DNA of 64,000 nucleotides from Neobacillus novalis NBRC 102450. GTDB taxonomy: Bacteria; Bacillota; Bacilli; Bacillales; Cytobacillaceae. Of this stretch, positions 38,755 through 45,364 are shown in pieces. Every line of letters begins with the position of its first letter. Position 1 is the stretch's first letter. The stretch lies in NCBI RefSeq assembly GCF_001591805.1, contig NZ_BCVP01000030.1:1-64000 (forward strand), given 5' to 3'. The translations under genes and the position numbers were made by a program. Below the pieces are notes generated by a model. That model searched no databases. It had not been told where the DNA came from and saw nothing but the letters and a program-made list of their open reading frames with translations.

Positions 38755-39678
38755 TCATGTCACTCTCACTTTTTGTTTCATTTCATTTCCACTTGCATCA
38801 AGTATATGTGTAATCGTTCCGGGCCCAGCAGCGCGGCTCAGAATGACAAAGCGCTCAAAAATTTGTTGGTCAATAATGGCTCGTAGGGATGGCCGATTCC
38901 GTATTTCTTCGATGCTCGTCCCATGTGTCGTGGTGATTAGTTTGATACCGGCATGGACCGCCTCTTGAATGGCCTCAGCGTCTTCTATACGGCCAATTTC
39001 ATCGGCAATCAGGACATCCGGGCTCATCGAGCGAATCATCATCATCATTCCTTCAGCCTTTGGACAGGCATCTAAGACATCAAGCCGATGGCCAAAGGTT
39101 AATTGCGGTACGCCATTTACACAACCAGCGATTTCACTCCGCTCATCTACGATACCTACTTTACGAGCCTGAAAGCCTTTTGCCCTGTTCCCGGAGGAAA
39201 TGATTCTTGCAATATCTCGTAACAAGGTTGTTTTCCCTGTTTGCGGTGGTCCAATGACCATCGTATGCATCCAATTCCTTTGATAAAGATAGGGAATTAG
39301 TGGTTCAGCTATCCCCACCTTTTCCCTGGCAATCCTTATGTTAAAAGAGGAGATATCCCGAATTGCCTTGACCCTTCCCTCTTCAAGGATCACCTTACCA
39401 GCGAGACCAATCCGATGTCCCCCGGAAACGGTAATATATCCTCGTTTGAGCTCTTCCTCAAGTGTATATATTGAGAAGTGGCTTATTTTATTCATTAAAT
39501 GAACAGCATCTTCGGGTTGAATAAGATAGGATAAAAATCTTGGTTCTCCCTTAAGCGTCATTTCTACAGGCCGGTTAATGCGAATGCGGATTTCCTCTAA
39601 TTCTTCTTTTTCATTAGGAGGGATTTGGCTGATTAGCTCGGCAATTTTTTTGGGTAAGAAGTTTAGTATTGTTTCCAC
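38755..39678 (-). CDS. spoIIIAA: SpoIIIAA ATPase
   Basis: AAA/VirB11-like ATPase thought to energise the SpoIIIA complex. Walker A GPPQTGKTTLL, a preceding HRIGLAGKVI segment, and Walker B-type VLIADEIGR. The frame extends to an ATG at 39702, but that codon coincides with the predicted sigma-E transcription start. The GTG at 39678 lies eight bases after AAGGAGG and gives 307 aa, the B. subtilis length, so it is chosen. First gene of the eight-gene spoIIIA operon. Confidence 0.95.
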   Translation of the reverse strand: METILNFLPKKIAELISQIPPNEKEELEEIRIRINRPVEMTLKGEPRFLSYLIQPEDAVHLMNKISHFSIYTLEEELKRGYITVSGGHRIGLAGKVILEEGRVKAIRDISSFNIRIAREKVGIAEPLIPYLYQRNWMHTMVIGPPQTGKTTLLRDIARIISSGNRAKGFQARKVGIVDERSEIAGCVNGVPQLTFGHRLDVLDACPKAEGMMMMIRSMSPDVLIADEIGRIEDAEAIQEAVHAGIKLITTTHGTSIEEIRNRPSLRAIIDQQIFERFVILSRAAGPGTITHILDASGNEMKQKVRVT

Positions 39679-39709
39679 GAAGGTTTCCTCCTTGTCTCTC
39701 ATTATTTAA

Positions 39710-39738
39710 AATGTATGCCTGCTTGGACGCATTATGAC
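39710..39738 (-). promoter_or_regulatory. sigma-E promoter of the spoIIIA operon
   Basis: The minus strand reads GTCATAA (-35, 39732-39738), 14 bases, CATACATT (-10, 39710-39717), an excellent sigma-E match. The predicted start is near 39703, immediately before the spoIIIAA leader. Confidence 0.85.
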
Positions 39739-39892
39739 TTTCAAATCTGTTCATTCTTTCAAAAATTATCATTCGATTCTATTTTCTTAAGCCTTTTACT
39801 AGACAAAATAGAAGAATTCTTACAAAGGAACATTTACTGGAGGTTTGCCGTATTTTATAGAAAGCTCGAAGTGTAAAGGAGGAGAAGTATAT

Positions 39893-40567
39893 TTGTATAA
39901 TTACCAGCCGCCAATAAGGAATGGGCTTCTAGGCAAAGGACAATCATTGATTAAGGTAACCGGGGACGGAGAACTGGCAGTCCAACCTGACACTGCCTCT
40001 GTCAATCTAGGGGTTATCACTGAAAATAAGGAACTAATAACGGCCCAGCAGCAAAATTCTCAAGAGTCAACGAAGGTTATCAATTCCCTGCTATCACTTG
40101 GCATCCCCCATAGTCATGTGCAAACATTCGATTACCGGATTGAATCCGATTATGATTATGAGCAGGGAAAACAAATTTTTCGGGGCTATAAAATCACTCA
40201 TATCTTACAGGTGAAAATAGAAGATTTATCGATAATAGGAAAAGTGGTGGACACTGGGGTCGAAAACGGAGTAAATTATGTCTCAAATATCCAGTTTAAA
40301 GTGAAAAACAAGGATTCTTATTACCATCAGGCTCTTACCTTGGCAATAAACAATGCGATTGAAAAGGCGAAAACAATTGCAGCTGCATTAAATGTGACAC
40401 TAGTTCAGACTCCTAGTTTGATCATCGAAGGAGGAGCCGTTGCCCAGCCCTTTTATCATCAACCGGAAACACTTGTTAAAGGGATAAGCTCCACCCAATT
40501 TGAGCCGGGACAAATACTGGTAAAGGCAAGTATAGTAGCGGAATTCCACTATCTTCCAACGCATTAA
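39893..40567 (+). CDS. SIMPL (DUF541) domain protein
   Basis: A protein of about 224 aa made of one SIMPL/DUF541 domain: SLIKVTGDGELAVQPDTASV near the start, SHVQTFDYRIESDYDYEQGK, then DAL/A-type helices (ALTLAINNAIEKAKTIAAAL). The family is widespread and often periplasmic or extracytoplasmic, with poorly defined function. I see no clear signal peptide here. The start is a TTG at 39893, ten bases after AAAGGAGG; an upstream in-frame TTG at 39845 has GGAGG too close. It faces the ccm cluster and shares its terminator. It has no evident role in spore or haem functions. Confidence 0.8.
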   Translation: MYNYQPPIRNGLLGKGQSLIKVTGDGELAVQPDTASVNLGVITENKELITAQQQNSQESTKVINSLLSLGIPHSHVQTFDYRIESDYDYEQGKQIFRGYKITHILQVKIEDLSIIGKVVDTGVENGVNYVSNIQFKVKNKDSYYHQALTLAINNAIEKAKTIAAALNVTLVQTPSLIIEGGAVAQPFYHQPETLVKGISSTQFEPGQILVKASIVAEFHYLPTH

Positions 40568-40604
40568 AAAAGGATTGAACCATAGCAGGTTCAATCCTTT
40601 TTTT
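40566..40604. terminator. bidirectional terminator between the SIMPL gene and ccmG
   Basis: AAAAAAGGATTGAACC, a 6-base loop, then GGTTCAATCCTTTTTTT: a perfect 15-bp stem with T-runs on both strands. It ends the ccm operon and the SIMPL gene. Confidence 0.92.
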
Positions 40605-40607
40605 GCA

Positions 40608-41117
40608 TTAGTTATCATATTTCTTTGCCCATTTATACAATTCCATTTCCGTAATAACTCCATTGTAGTGCTCTCGAATGACTCCCTGTTTATCAATAAC
40701 AAATGTCTCAGGCTGCCCGGTAACATTGTACAATTTAGAAACCTTCGCATTGTAATCAAATAAATAGTTCATTCCAGCTTTATTGTTGTCGGTAACTTTT
40801 TTAATCTTATCCATTGTCTCACCGCGGTTAATCATAAGGAGGTTATATTGATCACCATACTCTTTTTGGAAAGCCTCGAGCTCTGGAAGTTCTTCCTTAC
40901 ACGGGGCACACCATGATGCAAAATAATTCAAAATAACTACTTTCCCCTTAAAATCAGTGAGCTTCGTGGTACTTCCATCTAAATTTGGCAGCTCGAATTG
41001 GTATGCCTTATCACCGACATCTGTATGTTTTCCTTTTGTTACCATACTATAACCAAAAAAGCCGAACATACCTACAATCAGAATAAATACGAGTAATTTG
41101 ATAACTCGCTGGTTCAT
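40608..41117 (-). CDS. ccmG: membrane-anchored thioredoxin CcmG/ResA-like
   Basis: Thiol-disulfide oxidoreductase expected to keep apocytochrome c cysteines reduced outside the membrane. One N-terminal span (about 5-24), then a TlpA/ResA-type thioredoxin fold with WCAPC (Cys70, Cys73) and the cis-proline in TGQPETF. Start: two adjacent ATGs follow AGGAGG; the second, at 41117, has the better seven-base spacing. About 169 aa. Last gene of the ccm operon. By sequence it could equally be called ResA; the ccm context favours CcmG function. Confidence 0.85.
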   Translation of the reverse strand: MNQRVIKLLVFILIVGMFGFFGYSMVTKGKHTDVGDKAYQFELPNLDGSTTKLTDFKGKVVILNYFASWCAPCKEELPELEAFQKEYGDQYNLLMINRGETMDKIKKVTDNNKAGMNYLFDYNAKVSKLYNVTGQPETFVIDKQGVIREHYNGVITEMELYKWAKKYDN

Positions 41118-41164
41118 CATATTTCCTCCTGACACCGATAAAATCAACAGGCAAAACCAACCTG

Positions 41165-41296
41165 TTATTTTTCAAGCTGTTTTAAAAACTCAATTTCCTT
41201 CTGAAGCTTGCTGTGTTTTTTACCAATAATGAACATATAACCAAAAATGACAACCCAAGCAACGGAATACGCTCCAAACATATATTCATAATTCAT
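41165..41296 (-). CDS. ccmD: CcmD-like 43-aa membrane protein
   Basis: A short gene between ccmC and ccmG with AGGAGG eight bases before its ATG. It starts MNYEYMFGAYSVAWVVIFGY, giving one membrane span, followed by a basic, helical cytoplasmic tail (KKHSKLQKEIEFLKQLEK). Size, topology and position directly after ccmC are those of CcmD, which in System I helps release holo-CcmE from CcmC/CcmAB. CcmD sequences are too short and variable for certainty, so the call rests on topology and context. Confidence 0.75.
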   Translation of the reverse strand: MNYEYMFGAYSVAWVVIFGYMFIIGKKHSKLQKEIEFLKQLEK

Positions 41297-41308
41297 GATT
41301 AATTCCTC

Positions 41309-42070
41309 CTATTGTTCTAATTCTTCTCTTAATTTTTCTTTATAGCGTTCGACTTTCAATTTCATCTTCTCAAAGGAAACGCCCTTTTGAAGCAGGTAAG
41401 CATAAAGAATCGTGAACGCTGTAATCGTGACTAGCAATGCCACAAGCATACTGCTTTCAATCCCGCCGCCTTGTTGGGAAGGTCCGTCACCAAAGACAAT
41501 TGGGTGGAACTTTGTCTGCCACCAGCGAATGGCAAAGAATACAATTGGAACGTCAGCAAAACCGATGATGCCAAAGACAGCGGAAAGCCGAGCCTTTTTA
41601 TCCCAAACACCATCCATTTGGCGAATCATAATGTAAGCAATGTAGATAAAGAAAAGGATTAGTGTCGTAATGAGACGCGGCTCCCAAACCCACCAGGTAT
41701 TCCAAGCTGACCTTGCCCAAATTGGTCCAGTTGTTAAAACAATGATCGTAAAGACCACACCAATTTCTGCTGAAACATAGGCATAAGTGTCAAAGATTCG
41801 CTTGCGCTTGATTAAGAACAAAATACTGAACACAAATGTTACGAAAAACGCCATGAAAGCAAGCCATGCAGAGCTGACATGGAAATAAAAGATTTTTTGC
41901 GCGGCATGCATCGTTGATTCTTCCGCCGCAAAGATAAAGATAAAATATAGAGATACCAGCATGGAAATGACTGTACCACCAAACAGAATTTTTGATAGAT
42001 TCGCTGATTTCACACTAGTCAACGGTGTTCCAGGGAGCATCGCTTTCTCTCGTTCGAGATTCATACTCAT
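41309..42070 (-). CDS. ccmC: haem handling protein CcmC
   Basis: Six-span membrane protein that presents haem to CcmE in System I cytochrome c maturation. The 253-aa protein has the first external haem-ligand His in FYFHVSSAWL (His64), the tryptophan-rich WWD segment GPIWARSAWNTWWVWEPR (about 115-132) and the second ligand His in RWWQTKFHP (His189). The start at 42070 is seven bases after GGAGGT. It follows ccmB by 3 bp and precedes ccmD. The WWD family also includes ResC/CcsA, but size and neighbours indicate CcmC. Confidence 0.93.
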   Translation of the reverse strand: MSMNLEREKAMLPGTPLTSVKSANLSKILFGGTVISMLVSLYFIFIFAAEESTMHAAQKIFYFHVSSAWLAFMAFFVTFVFSILFLIKRKRIFDTYAYVSAEIGVVFTIIVLTTGPIWARSAWNTWWVWEPRLITTLILFFIYIAYIMIRQMDGVWDKKARLSAVFGIIGFADVPIVFFAIRWWQTKFHPIVFGDGPSQQGGGIESSMLVALLVTITAFTILYAYLLQKGVSFEKMKLKVERYKEKLREELEQ

Positions 42071-42073
42071 CAC

Positions 42074-42754
42074 TTAAACCTCCAGCACATAATCGATTAA
42101 TAAGAAACAAACAACAAAGAAGATAACATCATACGCTGTAACCAATTGAATCCAGGCAATCGCACTCGAAAGTTTTTCGACATTCGTTAAAATGATTTTC
42201 GTTGCCTGGACAACACCGATTAGGATTGGCGTTGTGATTGGAAAAAGCAGCAGTGGCAGCAGCATTTCACTGCTCTTAGAGTTAGCAGCTAAGGCCGCTA
42301 AGAACGTCCCAATGGCGATAAATCCAAAACTGCCTAAGAAAACTACTAAAATAAAATAGGGTACGCTGCCAAGAAACTTGAAATCAAATAGTAAGAATAA
42401 AAACGGAATAGAAACGAGTTCAACTACAAGCATCATCGCGAAATTAGCTAAGAATTTTCCTAAGTAAATGCTCGCAGCCTCCATGGGTGCAACCAACAGC
42501 CCTTGCATCGTCTCGTTTCGCTGCTCGGAAATAAACGAGCGGTTCAAACCTAAGATTCCAGCAAATACGATAATGACCCAAATGACTCCCGGAATGACAG
42601 CCTTTGTTGTGTTATTAGCTGGATCAAAGGCAAAGCTGAAAACCACAATAACAAGTCCTGCAAAAATAATTTGTGTAGTTAAGATTTGTTTTGTTTTTAA
42701 CTCAGAATATAAATCTTTTTTAGCAAGTAATAGCGCTGTGCGGAATAGGTTCAT
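42074..42754 (-). CDS. ccmB: haem exporter subunit CcmB
   Basis: Integral membrane subunit of the CcmAB ATPase, which with CcmC/CcmD releases haem-loaded CcmE. The 226-aa protein has six hydrophobic spans and the family N-terminus LLLAKKDLYSELKTKQIL, plus the cytoplasmic loop SFISEQRNETMQGLLVAP. Its ATG overlaps the ccmA stop as ATGA, so the two subunits are translationally coupled. Length equals that of proteobacterial CcmB. Confidence 0.93.
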   Translation of the reverse strand: MNLFRTALLLAKKDLYSELKTKQILTTQIIFAGLVIVVFSFAFDPANNTTKAVIPGVIWVIIVFAGILGLNRSFISEQRNETMQGLLVAPMEAASIYLGKFLANFAMMLVVELVSIPFLFLLFDFKFLGSVPYFILVVFLGSFGFIAIGTFLAALAANSKSSEMLLPLLLFPITTPILIGVVQATKIILTNVEKLSSAIAWIQLVTAYDVIFFVVCFLLIDYVLEV

Positions 42755-43455
42755 GATACACCCTCCACTTGGAGCTCATATTTTTCAGAAACAAAACCTA
42801 AGTTACGATTTTCAATCTTGAAATCATCGACAATTTTGCCGTTTTTTACAATGATAATCCGGTCGCAGATTTCCGCTGCTTGTTTGAAATCATGGGTAAC
42901 CATTAAGGTTGTCGCACCTTTTTCCTTCATGGAAAGAATCACATTATTGAGAATGGAAATAGCACCCTGATCCAAACCGGTATGTGGTTCATCGAGCAGC
43001 AAAATCTCCGGATCATGGATAATCGCACGGGCGATGGCAATCCGCTGAATCATGCCTCGAGAGAAATTCTTCACTGGTTCATTTAGAAAGAATGATAACC
43101 CAACTTCCTTTACAAGCTCAATCGCTCTTTGCTCTACATCATCGACACCGTATATATTTCCAAAAAAAACAAGGTTCTCTAACGGCGAGTAATGATCATA
43201 TAGCAAGCTGGAATGGGGTAAATAACCTAATAGTTTTTTGATTTCAAGATGATTTTTTTTCAAATCCAAGCTATTAATCTTAATTAGGCCTGATGTCGGC
43301 TTAATCAGGGTTGCCAGAACCTTAAGCAGTGTACTTTTACCGGCACCGTTTGGTCCTAATATCGCAACGGTCTCCCCTTTTTTGATGGAGAGGTCAACAC
43401 CACGTAAGATTAGCTTATTATCAGCTTGCTTCGTCAGTTTTTTTATTTCAATCAT
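42751..43455 (-). CDS. ccmA: cytochrome c biogenesis ATPase CcmA
   Basis: ABC ATPase of the CcmAB complex. Walker A LGPNGAGKST, signature NFSRGMIQRIAIARA (FSRG in place of LSGG, common in CcmA), Walker B LLLDEPHTGLD and switch VTHDFKQA. The start at 43455 (MIEIKKLTKQADNK) lies eight bases after AGGAGT; the open frame to 43473 lacks support. About 234 aa. The sequence alone would fit several ABC families. Coupling to ccmB makes the assignment firm. Confidence 0.9.
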   Translation of the reverse strand: MIEIKKLTKQADNKLILRGVDLSIKKGETVAILGPNGAGKSTLLKVLATLIKPTSGLIKINSLDLKKNHLEIKKLLGYLPHSSLLYDHYSPLENLVFFGNIYGVDDVEQRAIELVKEVGLSFFLNEPVKNFSRGMIQRIAIARAIIHDPEILLLDEPHTGLDQGAISILNNVILSMKEKGATTLMVTHDFKQAAEICDRIIIVKNGKIVDDFKIENRNLGFVSEKYELQVEGVS

Positions 43456-43477
43456 AAGAGTCACTCCTAACAAGCTG

Positions 43478-44473
43478 TTATTCGATATAATTACGTAAAC
43501 TTAACTTAACCTGGACTAAATGCTGTTTATAGGCAGCTAGTTTGGCTTGGTACTCTGCTTCGGAAAGCTTCCCATCACCGAAGGTTTCTTCCAGTTCGAT
43601 AATCTTATCCATTATCGCCTTCTGCTTCGCCATTAACTGCTTAAAGGCCTTCTCTTCCTTGTCAGCCCCAAGTCGTTCCTCTTCTAATCTTGCTTTCCGT
43701 CTAAAGTAGGCAAAATAGGATATCCCCGCGATCACAATGGCTCCGATTATAATCAAAAAAACGTGTGGGTTAAAACGATGTAATGGTGACTGCGCCCACA
43801 TTCTTAGATGGCCGGGATTATGGAATGCTGGTGCCGTATGGGTAACAGCACTATTTGCCCCATTTTCACTTGTTGTTTGCTTCTGTTCGGTATCCTTCTT
43901 AGCAGGCTGTACGTCTTTGTTGTAAACAAGTGAAAATGGCGAGTTCGCTTGAATATCTTCTATGGTGTAAATCCAAAAGTTCTTACCATCCATATTTAGC
44001 AGCTCTGGACTAACGGCTTGAATCCCGCTCATTTCAAGACTGCCCTTCCCTTCTTCAACAAGGAAGATTAACGATTTTACCGTATAATCAAAGGATAAAT
44101 TGATGTCCTTCCCTTTTTCTATTCTATAGCTGTAGGGAAGCTCAATCCTTTGATCTCCCGGAATGGGAGTAGTGGTAATAAAGCCTGTATCAACTTGCTT
44201 AGAAGCAATTTTATTTTCTGAAAAATCTAGATCCTTTGCTCCTTTAGGGAGGGTTACATTTAAAACGGCCTCACTTTTTCCATCACCTTTATATTCATCA
44301 GCTGCTGTGTTTAAATAGAAGCCCCTATTATTCAAATAGGTCGAGCCATCTTCGGAAGGTCCAACAACGATATACTGCATATCAATTATGATTTTGGAAT
44401 CAGATGCTGCCAATCCGTTTAACGGTATTAGCAGCATAAGCCCAAGGAGGAGAACGGTGAATTTCTTGATCAC
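43478..44473 (-). CDS. exported, membrane-anchored protein of unknown family in the ccm operon
   Basis: I do not recognise this family. The 331-aa protein has a signal peptide (about 1-23, ending LNGLAASDS), an extracytoplasmic domain rich in predicted beta strands (about 24-185), a polar Thr/Gln/Asn linker, one membrane span (about 232-252, VFLIIIGAIVIAGISYFAYF) and a cytoplasmic charged helical tail with KIIELEETFGDGKLSEAEYQ. It starts with GTG overlapping the upstream stop (GTGA) and lies 22 bp before ccmA. The layout repeats that of 47839-48897 in the same operon. I infer an accessory subunit of this Ccm system. It contains no cysteine pair or haem motif. Confidence 0.75.
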   Translation of the reverse strand: MIKKFTVLLLGLMLLIPLNGLAASDSKIIIDMQYIVVGPSEDGSTYLNNRGFYLNTAADEYKGDGKSEAVLNVTLPKGAKDLDFSENKIASKQVDTGFITTTPIPGDQRIELPYSYRIEKGKDINLSFDYTVKSLIFLVEEGKGSLEMSGIQAVSPELLNMDGKNFWIYTIEDIQANSPFSLVYNKDVQPAKKDTEQKQTTSENGANSAVTHTAPAFHNPGHLRMWAQSPLHRFNPHVFLIIIGAIVIAGISYFAYFRRKARLEEERLGADKEEKAFKQLMAKQKAIMDKIIELEETFGDGKLSEAEYQAKLAAYKQHLVQVKLSLRNYIE

Positions 44474-44844
44474 TTTCCTTCCCCCTTTTTACTTTGATAG
44501 CTTTTCATCTGCGCTTCTATTTCTTTTTCCACTTCGGCCATTAATTCTTGGTCCACTGGTTTATCCGTTAATTGCTCTTCTTCCTTCATAATGCTGGCCA
44601 CTTCTGATTCATATTGTTTCTTTAAATTTTTGTAATCGGCGTGTGAGATTTTATCCATTTTGTACTCAAACTCTATTTCATTCAGAGTGGTCAAAAGCGC
44701 TTCTTTCGTCGACGCTAAATCTTGATTTTTAGTACTAACATGTAAATAGGTATCCCACTTAAATAACGGTGACAATATTAGAAACAAACAGACAAGCGCC
44801 AGCGCGGCTGTAAAAATCATTGAAATGATTGTGATATCATGCAT
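44470..44844 (-). CDS. CcmI-like small membrane protein
   Basis: A 124-aa protein with one N-terminal span (about 5-28) followed by a helical region TKEALLTTLNEIEFEYKMDK and ISHADYKNLKKQYESEVASI. This resembles the membrane-anchored N-terminal part of CcmI/CycH (a helical hairpin with a K/R-L/I-S-x-x-x-Y turn) without the TPR domain that binds apocytochrome. The ATG at 44844 is preceded by AGGATGTG. It lies between ccmH and the unknown protein, with GTGA overlap to the latter. The CcmI assignment is structural inference. Confidence 0.6.
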   Translation of the reverse strand: MHDITIISMIFTAALALVCLFLILSPLFKWDTYLHVSTKNQDLASTKEALLTTLNEIEFEYKMDKISHADYKNLKKQYESEVASIMKEEEQLTDKPVDQELMAEVEKEIEAQMKSYQSKKGEGK

Positions 44845-44856
44845 TTTGCTCACATC

Positions 44857-45363
44857 CTAAAGATACTTTTTGCGTTCCTCATCGATCATGGAAGAAAGGA
44901 TTTCCCCTTCTACTTCATCCTCAGTGTTCTCATATTCAGTGACTACTTCTTCTTCTGCTCCTCGTTTCTTCACCCATTTACGAATGATGATAAACAAAGC
45001 CGCTGCAGCTGCTCCGAGTACTACAAATGGAAGAACCCAAGCCATTAAGCTAAAACCGCTTTTCTCTGGAGAAGTCAATATTTCTTCACCATAAATATTG
45101 ACATAGTATTTACGGATTTTATCCTTATCCCAGCCCTTGTTCATCATCTCGACAAGGTCTTTTTTGAACTCGGTTGTAAGATTACACGTATTGGGATCAC
45201 ATTCGTAATGATCTTGTCCGCAGCCGCATGTACAGGCGAATTGGGAAGCGACGGCTTTAAATTCGGCAGATTTATAGTTTATTTGACTGGCCTCCACCTG
45301 TAATATTGATCCTTGAAAGATAAACGCAATGAGGAGGAGCCCTATATAAATTTTGTTTTTCAT
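44857..45363 (-). CDS. ccmH: CcmH-family apocytochrome thioreductase with unusual cysteine cluster
   Basis: CcmH reduces apocytochrome c haem-binding cysteines. This 168-aa protein has a signal peptide (about 1-26), the CcmH helical domain (TTEFKKDLVEMMNKGWDKDK then IRKYYVNIYGEEIL), one C-terminal span (about 96-118) and a charged tail. In place of the usual LRCxxC it has CTCGCGQDHYECDPNTC: five cysteines at 44, 46, 48, 55 and 60. The start at 45363 lies seven bases after GAGGTG and 1 bp after the ccmF stop. It could bind a metal or use a different disulfide chemistry; that is inference. Confidence 0.85.
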   Translation of the reverse strand: MKNKIYIGLLLIAFIFQGSILQVEASQINYKSAEFKAVASQFACTCGCGQDHYECDPNTCNLTTEFKKDLVEMMNKGWDKDKIRKYYVNIYGEEILTSPEKSGFSLMAWVLPFVVLGAAAAALFIIIRKWVKKRGAEEEVVTEYENTEDEVEGEILSSMIDEERKKYL

Positions 45364-45364
45364 A

